Source of the DNA: an uncultured Geobacter sp.
GTDB lineage: Bacteria; Desulfobacterota; Desulfuromonadia; Geobacterales; Geobacteraceae
Direction: 5' to 3'
DNA: 17,033 nt
Assembly (NCBI GenBank): GCA_937886325.1
Contig: CALABV010000043.1
Span: 1-17,033, forward strand
Part shown: piece after piece, positions 7,722 through 16,754 of the stretch
Numbering within the stretch: position 1 is the stretch's first letter
Layout: each line of letters begins with the position of its first letter
Notes under the pieces: generated by a model
Told to the model about the DNA's origin: nothing
The model's input: the letters and a program-made list of their open reading frames with translations, nothing else
The model's database searches: none
Translations under genes and position numbers: made by a program

Positions 7722-8477
7722 GTGGGGAAGGGAACGAACCTTTATAACGCCGATTTCTATAAGGACAGGCACCGGAAAACCCTGTATTCCGCCCGAACGA
7801 TACTCGGGATTGTCCGCGAGATGCTTCCGGAGATCCGGTCTGCCGTGGATATGGGATGTGGAGTCGGTACCTGGCTGTCAGTGCTCAAGGAGGGCGGGGC
7901 CACGGATATCCGTGGCATTGACGGGCCATGGGTGGTTCGCGAGTACCTGGAGATCCCGGGGGAATGTTTCACCGAGCATGATCTCAGCGGCACGATTACC
8001 CTGGACACGACTTTCGATCTGGCGATTTCGCTGGAAGTGGCGGAGCACCTGCCTGCCGCAAGCGCGCGCGGATTTGTCGAGTCTCTGACAGGGTTCTCGG
8101 ATTTCATTCTGTTCTCGGCAGCGACACCTCACCAGATAGGGATTGGCCACATCAATGAACAGTGGCCGAACTACTGGATTTCCCTGTTTGAAGAGAGAGG
8201 CTATGCAGCGGTTGACATCGTCAGGAAAAGGATCTGGAATGATGAATCGATTCCTTCCTGGTACCGGCAGAACATCCTGCTTTTCGTGAAAAAAGAACGG
8301 TGCGGAGACATTCGATACATTCCGCTGCTTTCCGACCTGACGCCTCCTGAAGTGTACCTGCTGACCTTTGCAAAGCTGATAGCGCCGAGCGTGAAAGAGG
8401 CGCGCCGGACATGGGTGGAAGCTATCAAAAGGCGTATCAACCGGAGCTTTCCTTCTCTCTTTCCCGGGAACTCATGA
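7722..8477 (+). CDS. SAM-dependent methyltransferase, class I
   Basis: A 251-residue protein whose motif I, AVDMGCGVGTWL (41-52), is the S-adenosylmethionine-binding glycine loop of class I methyltransferases. The motif II acidic residue is in RGIDGPW, and the TFDLAISLEVAEHLP segment is the post-motif typical of Methyltransf_11/23-type small-molecule or sugar methyltransferases. The C-terminal third (about 190-251) is less typical and ends in a basic tail. The start is GTG 7722, immediately after the preceding TGA, with GGGAGG (7711-7716) five bases upstream; the ATG at 7718 closes after nine codons. Lying among glycosyltransferases, it probably methylates a sugar or a terminal group of the glycan, but the substrate is inference. 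Confidence 0.82.
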   Translation: MGKGTNLYNADFYKDRHRKTLYSARTILGIVREMLPEIRSAVDMGCGVGTWLSVLKEGGATDIRGIDGPWVVREYLEIPGECFTEHDLSGTITLDTTFDLAISLEVAEHLPAASARGFVESLTGFSDFILFSAATPHQIGIGHINEQWPNYWISLFEERGYAAVDIVRKRIWNDESIPSWYRQNILLFVKKERCGDIRYIPLLSDLTPPEVYLLTFAKLIAPSVKEARRTWVEAIKRRINRSFPSLFPGNS

Positions 8478-8496
8478 GGCGACGGAGGGACGTTCC

Positions 8497-9561
8497 ATGA
8501 GCCATGCTCAACCCGCTGCTACGGTTCTCATGCCGTTGTTCAACGGCAAGGCGTATCTCAGTCAGGCCATGGAAAGCATACTGGGCCAGACTTTCGGCGA
8601 TTTCGAGCTTCTGGTCATTGACGACGGTTCCACGGATGACGGCCCGAACATCGTGAAAGGGTATCGCGACCCGCGCATCCGTCTTCTTGCAAACGATACA
8701 AACCTGGGAATAGCCGCAACGCTCAACAGGGGAATCGGTCTGGCGAGAGGCAAATATGTGGCACGCATGGACTGCGATGACATCAGTATGCCCCATCGCC
8801 TGGAGAAACAGTTCGCTTTCATGGAAGCACATCCGGATGTGGGTGTGTGCGGTTCGCGGGTCAGAAGGATCGGCGCGAAGAAGGGCACATGGAAGGTAAA
8901 GGCACGGGATGAGGCCATAAAGAGCCGCCTTCTGTTCGAGAATGCAATGGCCCACCCTTCGGTTATGATCCGTAAGTCGGTTCTCGTAGAAAACAACCTC
9001 CGTTACGACCCTGCTTTGCGTTGTTCGCAGGACTATGCATTCTGGGTGGATCTGTCTCGCCATTCCCGTCTGGCGAACCTGGAGCAGGTCCTGGTTCTCT
9101 ACCGGGTGCACGCCTCCCAGATATCAGAGGCGAAGAAGGCGGAGCAGAGGTGTGCGGCCGACGGTATCCGGGCACGCCAGTTGAGGCAATTGGCCATGGA
9201 ACCGACCCCTGAGGACATAGCGCTGCACGGAAACATCGCCACCTACGGACTGGCAGGCGATCGCCGTTTCGTGGATGAGGCGGGTTTCTGGATGTCGCGG
9301 CTCCGCAGGCTGAATGCGGAGAAAGGATACTATGGAGAGCCTGCGTTTTCGGAGGAACTTGCCGATAGATGGTATAAGCTCTGCAAAAAATCAAGCAGAC
9401 TCGGACTATGGATATGGAAGCGCTACCGTTCCTCGGACCTGGCCGGCATCGGTGCGGCATCAGCCGGTCGAAAGGCGGAGCTTCTGATTGCCTCGCTTTT
9501 TCACGGAGTTTTCGATAGGCGGTTGATGCGAAGAGACGCGGAAGTGAAAGAGCCGGAATGA
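8497..9561 (+). CDS. GT2 family glycosyltransferase
   Basis: A 354-residue GT-A enzyme. The N-terminal GT2 domain (about 6-230) has TVLMPLFNGKAYLSQAMESILGQ, the UDP-binding LLVIDDGSTDDG, a GIAATLNRGIGLARGKYVARMDCDD stretch holding the metal-binding DCDD at 92-95, and the C-terminal acceptor-side CSQDYAFWVDLSRH. The rest (about 230-354) is a basic extension without a recognisable domain. It is the common type that adds sugars to capsule, O-antigen or core; the sugar cannot be named. The ATG has a strong GGAGGGA (8484-8490) six bases upstream, and the stop overlaps an alternative ATG of the next gene. Confidence 0.86.
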   Translation: MSHAQPAATVLMPLFNGKAYLSQAMESILGQTFGDFELLVIDDGSTDDGPNIVKGYRDPRIRLLANDTNLGIAATLNRGIGLARGKYVARMDCDDISMPHRLEKQFAFMEAHPDVGVCGSRVRRIGAKKGTWKVKARDEAIKSRLLFENAMAHPSVMIRKSVLVENNLRYDPALRCSQDYAFWVDLSRHSRLANLEQVLVLYRVHASQISEAKKAEQRCAADGIRARQLRQLAMEPTPEDIALHGNIATYGLAGDRRFVDEAGFWMSRLRRLNAEKGYYGEPAFSEELADRWYKLCKKSSRLGLWIWKRYRSSDLAGIGAASAGRKAELLIASLFHGVFDRRLMRRDAEVKEPE

Positions 9562-9611
9562 CATGCTGCCGGTGCTCACCGGTTGAGCAAGATGACGAAA
9601 GAGGAACGGAA

Positions 9612-10589
9612 ATGAGTCAGGGAAAGCGGATGGGCGCCGGGGGCCCGCTGGTCAGCGTTGTCCTGTGCACCTATAACCGTGCGGACTACATGAGGGATGC
9701 CCTGACCACTCTGGTGGCAGCCGTGCATGCTTCCGAACGGGATGTGGAAATCCTTGTCGTGAACAATGCATCCACCGATAAAACCGCCGAAGTCGTTACG
9801 CGTCTGATTGATGAAAACCCCGACATGCGGATTTTCCTCATCAACGAGCCGAAGAAGGGGTTGTCCCATGCGCGCAATACCGGTATCAGCCGGTCACGGG
9901 GCGATGTGATCTGTTTTCTCGACGACGATGTCCTGATCCCCGAAGGCTGGCTGTCCGGGCTTCTCAACGGTTTTTCCCTGGATGGGAGAGTCGGGTGCGT
10001 GGCGGGCCGCATCGAGCTTTCCTGGCCTGACGTTTCCCGTCCGAAGTGGATCGACAGCCGCTGCCTTCGTCTGTACGGCGCTTTTTCCCATGGGGAACGT
10101 TCCTTCGTCCTGCCGCGGGGAAACGATTTTTTCGGTGGAAATGCGGCCCTGTCCCGCGAGGCCGTCGAAGTGGTTGGGCTGTTCGATACGGGGCTCGGGA
10201 GAAAGGAAGGCTCGCTGATGAGCGGAGAGGATACGGACTATTCCCGTCGCCTCTGGGAGAGCGGTTTCTCCATTGCCTACTCTTCGGAGGGTTTCATCTA
10301 TCACCGGGTTCAGCCGGAGCGTCTCACGTTTCTCTGGGTGGCTCGCAGGACCTTCTGGGCAGGAGTCACCAACTACTTCCGTCACGGCAGGCTTCTGTAC
10401 CCGCTCCGTTCCCTGCCGAAGCTGATTCTGAACGCGGTGCTGCTGATCCTGTATGCGGTTCTCTTTCAGAAAAACAAAGTTGTCACGACCTGTTTCCGTC
10501 TCTCCACCGCGGCCGGCCCCTTGTACGGCTGGTATCTGCATTTCAAGGCGGGCAGGAATCGAACCCGTGAAACGGGAGTCGCCACCTAA
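9612..10589 (+). CDS. GT2 family glycosyltransferase with C-terminal membrane segment
   Basis: A 325-residue GT-A enzyme. It contains PLVSVVLCTYNRADYM, ILVVNNASTDKT, GLSHARNTGISRSRGDVICFLDDD with the metal-binding DDD at 104-106, and the late MSGEDTDYSRRLWESGF motif that provides the catalytic acidic residues. A hydrophobic stretch near the C-terminus (LPKLILNAVLLILYAVLF) suggests membrane attachment, usual in enzymes acting on polyprenol- or lipid-linked glycans. I chose ATG 9612 because GAGGAA (9601-9606) is five bases upstream and the GT2 domain begins soon after. An in-frame ATG at 9558, overlapping the previous stop, would add 18 unusual residues (MTCCRCSPVEQ...). Donor and acceptor are unknown. 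Confidence 0.85.
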   Translation: MSQGKRMGAGGPLVSVVLCTYNRADYMRDALTTLVAAVHASERDVEILVVNNASTDKTAEVVTRLIDENPDMRIFLINEPKKGLSHARNTGISRSRGDVICFLDDDVLIPEGWLSGLLNGFSLDGRVGCVAGRIELSWPDVSRPKWIDSRCLRLYGAFSHGERSFVLPRGNDFFGGNAALSREAVEVVGLFDTGLGRKEGSLMSGEDTDYSRRLWESGFSIAYSSEGFIYHRVQPERLTFLWVARRTFWAGVTNYFRHGRLLYPLRSLPKLILNAVLLILYAVLFQKNKVVTTCFRLSTAAGPLYGWYLHFKAGRNRTRETGVAT

Positions 10590-10650
10590 CTCATCGTTGA
10601 GCGCTCGAACGGCCCAACCGCCCATGCGCTTTCGTACTACAGGAGAACGA

Positions 10651-11745
10651 ATGCCAAATCTGCTGGTATGCATGACGCCGGGGGTGGGCCTGGCCACCTG
10701 GAAACAAATCGGCAGCATCAATCGGGAGTTGATGCCCTACCGGGAGTATGTCAGGAGAGGGTGGAAGGTGAAGCTCCTGACATATGACGCTGAAGATTTT
10801 CCGTCGGGGTACGAGGATTTCGAGATCGTGAAAATCCCTTTCCGCAAGCCGTACCTGCTTGCCTTGCCCTGGCTCAAGAGGGATGCGGGAAAATGGGCGG
10901 ATCTCATCAAGACCAGCCAGAGCACCATGGCCCAGTATTATACTGCGGCCGCGAATCGCTGGAAGAAGCCGATACTCCTGCGCTGCGGGTATGTTCACGG
11001 GGAATCGCTCGAGGTCACGCAGGGTCGCACGCCCAAAACGCTGCGGTACCAGAGGAAAGAGGCCAGGGCCTTCCGGGCGGCGACCCATTGCCAGGTCCCC
11101 ACCGCCGAGCTGGCGGACTGGGTACGGACGAATTACGACGTGAGCGGGGAAAAGATTTCCATCGTGCCGAACTTTGTCGATACGGACATCTTCAGGCCGA
11201 CGGAAGAGTACGAAAAGATGCCTTTTTCCGTTATTTCCGTCGGCAGGCTTTCGCCGGTGAAACAGTTCGACCTGTTGATTGAGGCATGTTCCGGTATCGA
11301 GAAGTGCAGATTGACTATTGTCGGAGAAGGCTCGGAAAGAGCGCAGCTGATGGAACTGGCACGGGAGAAGAACGTTGACCTCGACTTGCCGGGCAACATC
11401 GCCAACGAGCGGCTTCCGTCTCTTCTTTCACGGCATCAGGTGTTTGCGCTCCCATCCAGGTGGGAGGGGCATCCCAAGGCGCTGATTGAAGCAATGGCCT
11501 GCGGCATGGCGTGCGTGGGGGCAAATTCACGGGGTATTTACAATGTCGTGGAACATGGGAGAAACGGCCTTCTCACTGAAGCGAATCCCCGGGAACTGAG
11601 GTCTGCTCTCCTGTCATTGTTGAATGATGGTGACCTGAGAAAAACCCTTGAGGGAGCCGCAAGAGAATTTGTCAGGAAAAACTATGCCTTTCAGGTTGTC
11701 ATCGACAAGGAACTTTCTATTGCCGATAGCCTCGTGAAGCGCTAG
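10651..11745 (+). CDS. GT4 family glycosyltransferase (GT-B, retaining)
   Basis: A 364-residue retaining glycosyltransferase of the GT4 (Glycos_transf_1) family. The C-terminal donor domain carries NFVDTDIFRP, SVISVGRLSPVKQFDLLIEA, LTIVGEGSERAQL and the E-x7-E element at E272/E280 in WEGHPKALIEAMACG, followed by GIYNVVEHGRNGLL. The N-terminal acceptor domain is divergent. The start is the ATG at 10651 with AGGAGA (10641-10646) just upstream. The same frame is open back to 10453, but that part overlaps the previous gene and is not needed. It is the last gene of the glycan cassette; a 130-base gap and a change of function follow. The enzyme probably extends the core or surface glycan with an unidentified hexose. 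Confidence 0.86.
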   Translation: MPNLLVCMTPGVGLATWKQIGSINRELMPYREYVRRGWKVKLLTYDAEDFPSGYEDFEIVKIPFRKPYLLALPWLKRDAGKWADLIKTSQSTMAQYYTAAANRWKKPILLRCGYVHGESLEVTQGRTPKTLRYQRKEARAFRAATHCQVPTAELADWVRTNYDVSGEKISIVPNFVDTDIFRPTEEYEKMPFSVISVGRLSPVKQFDLLIEACSGIEKCRLTIVGEGSERAQLMELAREKNVDLDLPGNIANERLPSLLSRHQVFALPSRWEGHPKALIEAMACGMACVGANSRGIYNVVEHGRNGLLTEANPRELRSALLSLLNDGDLRKTLEGAAREFVRKNYAFQVVIDKELSIADSLVKR

Positions 11746-11875
11746 CATCAGAAACGGAATTCCTGTTTTTATGCGATTCCGGGTACGGCCTGTATTTGTC
11801 GTGGATGCTCGCCACGTCTCTACAGTGCGCACTTGTTGATTTTAGAAAATACAAAACGATATGGAAGGGATACAC
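11746..11875. other. Boundary gap between glycan cassette and TCA genes
   Basis: 130 bases with no gene. A weak imperfect stem (AAACGG at 11752-11757 against CC-T-GTTT at 11762-11768) followed by a few T residues could be a poor terminator after the GT4 gene. A 5-base-pair stem, CGTGG/CCACG, lies at 11800-11816. TTGTCG (11796-11801) and TACAGT (11821-11826) resemble promoter boxes but are 19 bases apart. A promoter for icd is expected here from the change of pathway; the sequence does not prove one. Confidence 0.35.
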
Positions 11876-13288
<1,413 letters not shown>

Positions 13289-13408
13289 ATTCCCGGCGGC
13301 GACCGGCCGTGAAAAGGGCTGATTCCTTCCGGTGCGCCTTACCAAGTGTCAAACCCTGCTCGAATATCATTACGAAACGTCTGAACTGTGGAGTGATCGG
13401 AGGAGACA

Positions 13409-14359
13409 ATGGCACGTAAGAAGATAGCGTTGATCGGTGGCGGACAGATTGGCGGAACCCTCGCGCACCTCATGGCTCAAAAGGAACTTGGGGATATCGT
13501 TCTCTTCGATATTGTCGAGGACATGCCGATGGGGAAAATGCTCGACATCATCGAGGCTTCGCCCATTGAAGGGTTCGATGCCCGTCTTGTGGGAACGAGC
13601 TGCCGTGAGGATATCAGGGACGCGGATCTGGTCGTAGTTACGGCCGGAATTCCGCGAAAACCGGGCATGAGCCGGGACGATCTGGTTACCGTGAATGCGA
13701 AAATAGTTCAATCCGTTGCCGAGATGATTCGGGACTTCGCGCCGAACGCCTTTGTCATCGTTCTCACCAATCCGCTCGATGCCATGGTGACTCTGCTGCG
13801 CAAGGTTACCGGGTTTCCCAGGAACCGTATCATGGGGATGGCGGGAGTCCTCGATTCGGCGCGTTTTGCTTCCTTCATAGCACTGGAGCTGGGCGTCGCG
13901 GTGCAGGATGTCCATGCCCTGGTCCTGGGAGGGCATGGCGACGACATGGTGCCCCTGGTCCGGTTCGCCAACGTGGGAGGAATCCCGGTCAAGTTCCTTC
14001 TTGCACGGAAATACGGCGAGGAAAAGGCCGAGGAGGTCATGGAAGGTCTCGTGGCACGGACGCGTCGGGCAGGAGGGGAGATCGTGGGGCTCATGAAGAG
14101 CTCGGCATTCGTGTCTCCCGCAACCGCCGCCCTGGCCATGGCGGAGGCCATCCTGCACGACCGGAAGCGGGTGCTTCCCGTGTGCGCTCTTCTGGAAGGC
14201 GAGTACGGTGTGCGCGGCTACTTCGTGGGTGTTCCGTGCGTGATTGGAGCGGGCGGGGTGGAAAAGGTTCTGGAGCTTGAGCTTACCCCCGGGGAGCGGG
14301 CCATGTTCGACGAGTCCGTTTCCCATGTGAAATCGCTGGTGGACGGGTTGGATTTGTGA
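13409..14359 (+). CDS. mdh: Malate dehydrogenase (LDH-like, NAD-dependent)
   Basis: Oxidises malate to oxaloacetate with NAD+ in the cytoplasm. The product has 316 residues, typical of the LDH-like MDH group. The Rossmann loop GGGQIGG is at 10-16 and the NAD-selecting D34 is in VLFDIVED. The mobile loop IPRKPGMSR carries R83 and R89; an arginine at the first position indicates malate rather than lactate specificity. N121 is in LTNPLD, the catalytic pair D149 and H176 are in GVLDSARF and GGHGDDMVP, and R152 binds the substrate carboxylate. The start has GGAGGAG (13399-13405) directly upstream. A 120-base stretch without recognisable features separates it from icd. Followed by a repeat element, then the kor genes. 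Confidence 0.95.
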   Translation: MARKKIALIGGGQIGGTLAHLMAQKELGDIVLFDIVEDMPMGKMLDIIEASPIEGFDARLVGTSCREDIRDADLVVVTAGIPRKPGMSRDDLVTVNAKIVQSVAEMIRDFAPNAFVIVLTNPLDAMVTLLRKVTGFPRNRIMGMAGVLDSARFASFIALELGVAVQDVHALVLGGHGDDMVPLVRFANVGGIPVKFLLARKYGEEKAEEVMEGLVARTRRAGGEIVGLMKSSAFVSPATAALAMAEAILHDRKRVLPVCALLEGEYGVRGYFVGVPCVIGAGGVEKVLELELTPGERAMFDESVSHVKSLVDGLDL

Positions 14360-14368
14360 TTCATCCTG

Positions 14369-14550
14369 TAACTATTCGGCACATTCAGAAAATGCAGGCA
14401 AAATTCCCCCGCCCCTTGCGGGAGGGGGGTAGGGGGTGGGGGCGTTAGCCATGCCTGGCTCAGGCGGCGGCTTCACCCACCCCTCAATCCCCTCCCGTCA
14501 AGGGAGGGGAAGCAAGTTTTTGCCGACTGTGCAGCAATGCTGAATAGTTA
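14369..14550. repeat. Palindromic intergenic element with terminal inverted repeats
   Basis: The ends are perfect 9-base inverted repeats, TAACTATTC (14369-14377) and GAATAGTTA (14542-14550). Inside them a second pair, GGCAAAA (14397-14403) and TTTTGCC (14518-14524), keeps the symmetry. The core has CCCGC/GCGGG (14408-14412/14418-14422) and CCCCTCCC/GGGAGGGG (14489-14496/14502-14509), and the G-rich 14420-14442 is largely complementary to the C-rich 14474-14496. The centre is a small GCC/GGC stem. There is no internal gene, so it resembles a MITE or a BIME/REP-type element. The 3' stem is followed after seven bases by TTTTT (14517-14521), so weak termination after mdh is possible. It lies between mdh and the ferredoxin gene; the ferredoxin start at 14579 is outside it. 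Confidence 0.72.
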
Positions 14551-14578
14551 TTTCATCTTTTCGAAAGGGATATCCGTA

Positions 14579-14773
14579 ATGGAAAAGAAACAGCCGAAGA
14601 TTGAGATAAACGAGAAATACTGCAAGGGGTGCCGAATCTGCGTCGAGTTCTGCCCGACCAAGGTCTTCGAGATGCGGGGATTCGTGGCTTCGGTAAAGAA
14701 CCCCGAGGCATGCATCGCCTGCATGCAGTGTGAACTGCGGTGTCCGGACTTCGCGGTCACCGTTACCCTGTAA
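14579..14773 (+). CDS. korD: 2x[4Fe-4S] ferredoxin, delta subunit of 2-oxoglutarate:ferredoxin oxidoreductase
   Basis: A 64-residue bacterial-type ferredoxin with two CxxCxxCxxxCP clusters (C15, C18, C21, C25 and C45, C48, C51, C55), each binding one [4Fe-4S]. It passes electrons from the KorAB thiamine centre to soluble ferredoxin or forms part of the complex. I chose ATG 14579 because AAGGGA (14565-14570) lies 8 bases upstream. An in-frame ATG at 14537 would add 14 hydrophobic residues (MLNSYFIFSKGISV) and starts inside the repeat element, so it is unlikely. Its stop is 18 bases from the korA start, and with korA, korB and korC it forms a four-subunit operon. Confidence 0.88.
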   Translation: MEKKQPKIEINEKYCKGCRICVEFCPTKVFEMRGFVASVKNPEACIACMQCELRCPDFAVTVTL

Positions 14774-14791
14774 CGTCCGGAGGGAGGTATC

Positions 14792-15925
14792 GTGTCAAAT
14801 AAGGTTGCATTCTTACAAGGGAACGAGGCCTGTGCCCACGGCGCCATCTATGCGGGGTGCCGGTTCTTTGCAGGCTATCCCATAACGCCGTCCACCGAGG
14901 TGGCGGAAGTGCTGTCCAACGAGCTGCCCAGGGTGGGGGGAGCATTTATCCAGATGGAAGACGAGATTGCCGCCATGGCCGCCGTGATCGGCGCCTCGCT
15001 CACCGGGATGAAGGCCCTCACGGCCACGTCGGGCCCCGGCTTTTCGCTGAAACAGGAGAACATCGGCTACGCCTGTATTACCGAGGTGCCGTGCGTCATC
15101 ATAAACGTCATGCGCGGCGGCCCGTCCACGGGCATGCCGACAGGCCCGAGCCAGTCGGATGTGATGCAGGCCAAATGGGGGACCCATGGAGATCACCCGG
15201 CAATCTGCCTCGTTCCGGCGTCGGTGCAGGAACTGTTCACGGAGACCGTGCGTGCATTCAACCTCGCGGAGAAATACCGTACCCCGGTTACCGTCATGCC
15301 CGACGAGATCGTGGGGCACATGCGGGAACGGATCGTGTTTCCCGAGCCGGGCGAACTGGAGGTGATCAACCGCACGCTCCCATCGGTCGGCCCCGGCGAA
15401 TACAAGCCGTACGATACCCGGTTCGGCGATGTGCCGCCCCTTGCCTCGTTCGGCTCGGGCTATCGCTTCCATGTTACCGGCCTCAACAAGGCGGAGGACG
15501 GCTTCCCGACCACCCGTGCCGATCTGGTACAGGCGGAGGAAGAACGCCAGGTTCGCAAGGTGGAGAAAGCCATTGACGACATCGTAACCTATGAGGAGTA
15601 TCTCCTTGATGACGCGGAGATAGCGGTGGTTGCCTTCGGCGCCATTTCCCGCTCCGCCCGCTTTGCCGTCAATGAGGCGAGGAAGAGGGGAATCAGGGCC
15701 GGTCTGTTTCGCATCATCACCTACTGGCCCTTCCCGGAGCGTCAGATCCGGGCCTTGGGGCAACGGGTGAAAGCCATCATCACCCCGGAAATGAACCTGG
15801 GCATGACAATACACGAGGTCAGGAGATGCGTGGAAGGTAGGGCGCCGGTATCCGGGATATTCCGCGTGGACGGCGAGCCCATCAATCCGGCGCAGATACT
15901 TGCCGGGATACAGGAGGTGCGGTAA
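14792..15925 (+). CDS. korA: 2-oxoglutarate:ferredoxin oxidoreductase, alpha subunit
   Basis: Catalytic-complex subunit for the CoA- and thiamine-diphosphate-dependent conversion of 2-oxoglutarate to succinyl-CoA + CO2, with electrons going to ferredoxin. The product has 377 residues. The pyrimidine-type TPP domain shows FFAGYPITPSTE (26-36), FIQMEDEIAAMAAVIGASLTG, ATSGPGFSLKQENIGYA and MRGGPSTGMPTGPSQSDV. The C-terminal domain has the VVAFGAISRSARFAV and TYWPFPE segments of domain II of the family. The start is GTG 14792, with GGAGG (14783-14787) four bases upstream. The korB start is three bases after the stop. Other 2-oxoacid:ferredoxin enzymes (Vor, Por) share the fold; the icd-mdh setting favours 2-oxoglutarate. 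Confidence 0.9.
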   Translation: MSNKVAFLQGNEACAHGAIYAGCRFFAGYPITPSTEVAEVLSNELPRVGGAFIQMEDEIAAMAAVIGASLTGMKALTATSGPGFSLKQENIGYACITEVPCVIINVMRGGPSTGMPTGPSQSDVMQAKWGTHGDHPAICLVPASVQELFTETVRAFNLAEKYRTPVTVMPDEIVGHMRERIVFPEPGELEVINRTLPSVGPGEYKPYDTRFGDVPPLASFGSGYRFHVTGLNKAEDGFPTTRADLVQAEEERQVRKVEKAIDDIVTYEEYLLDDAEIAVVAFGAISRSARFAVNEARKRGIRAGLFRIITYWPFPERQIRALGQRVKAIITPEMNLGMTIHEVRRCVEGRAPVSGIFRVDGEPINPAQILAGIQEVR

Positions 15926-15928
15926 CCC

Positions 15929-16753
15929 ATGGGTTTTGACTACGAAAAATACATACGGCCGGGCAAGCTTCCCCATATCTGGTGTCCGGGCTGCGGTCAC
16001 GGAATTGTGATGAAGGGACTGATACGGGCGATTGACGCCCTTGCCCTGGACAGGGACATGACCGCCATCGTTTCCGGCATCGGCTGCGCTTCCCGGCTCC
16101 CCGGCTACCTGGACTTCTGCACCCTGCATACGACCCACGGCCGTGGTGTCGCGTTCGCAACCGGCATAAAGATGGCGAAACCGGGGATGAACGTGATCTG
16201 CGTCGGCGGCGACGGCGACGGGGTTGCCATCGGCGGCAACCATTTCATCCATGCCTGCCGCCGGAATATCGACATGACCTATCTCATCATGAACAACCAC
16301 ATCTATGGAATGACCGGCGGGCAGTTTTCCCCCACGACACCGTTCGGCGCCAGGGCGTCGACCACACCGTACGGCAATCCGGATCCGCCGTTCGACATCG
16401 CCAGGCTCGCCATCGGGGCAGGCGCAACGTTTGTTGCACGCGGCACCGCGTTCCATGCCTCCCAGATCGACAAGCTGCTGGTGGAAGCCATACGCCACAA
16501 GGGGTTTTCCGTGGTGGAGATCCTGGACAGCTGCCCTACCACTTTCGGCCGCAAGAATAAATTCAAGTCCGTGATCGAGATGATGAATCACCTGAAAGAG
16601 ATAGCCGTTCCGGTTGCCGCCGCGGATAAGATGTCGGCGGAGCAACTGCAGGGCAAGGTGCTTACCGGCGTTCTCCACAGGGAAGACAAGCCCGAATACG
16701 TGGAGGAGTACGGCCGGCTCGTCGAGCGGGTCCGGGAGTCGATGGAAGGTTGA
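15929..16753 (+). CDS. korB: 2-oxoglutarate:ferredoxin oxidoreductase, beta subunit
   Basis: Holds thiamine diphosphate and a [4Fe-4S] cluster in the KorABCD complex. The product has 274 residues. The cluster ligands are probably C19 and C22 (HIWCPGCGHG), C53 (GIGCASR) and C202 (DSCPTTFG), the usual family pattern. The TPP/Mg motif is GDGDGVAIGGNH (94-105) ending in NN (122-123) with IYGMTGGQ. The ATG has GGAGGTG (15913-15919) nine bases upstream and begins three bases after the korA stop. The TGA at 16751-16753 is followed immediately by a 17-unit heptanucleotide array, which separates it from korC. Confidence 0.92.
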   Translation: MGFDYEKYIRPGKLPHIWCPGCGHGIVMKGLIRAIDALALDRDMTAIVSGIGCASRLPGYLDFCTLHTTHGRGVAFATGIKMAKPGMNVICVGGDGDGVAIGGNHFIHACRRNIDMTYLIMNNHIYGMTGGQFSPTTPFGARASTTPYGNPDPPFDIARLAIGAGATFVARGTAFHASQIDKLLVEAIRHKGFSVVEILDSCPTTFGRKNKFKSVIEMMNHLKEIAVPVAAADKMSAEQLQGKVLTGVLHREDKPEYVEEYGRLVERVRESMEG

Positions 16754-16754
16754 G

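Noticed and set aside
10453..10650. Upstream extension of the GT4 gene to an ATG at 10453
   Set aside because: It would overlap the preceding GT2 gene by 137 bases in another frame and ignores the good AGGAGA site before ATG 10651.
11752..11771. Intrinsic terminator after the GT4 gene
   Set aside because: The stem is only six pairs with a bulge and mostly A-T, so it is not reported as a terminator on its own.
14537..14578. Longer ferredoxin with a hydrophobic N-terminal leader
   Set aside because: The ATG at 14537 lies in the repeat element and has no ribosome site; ATG 14579 has one, and the shorter form fits the family length.
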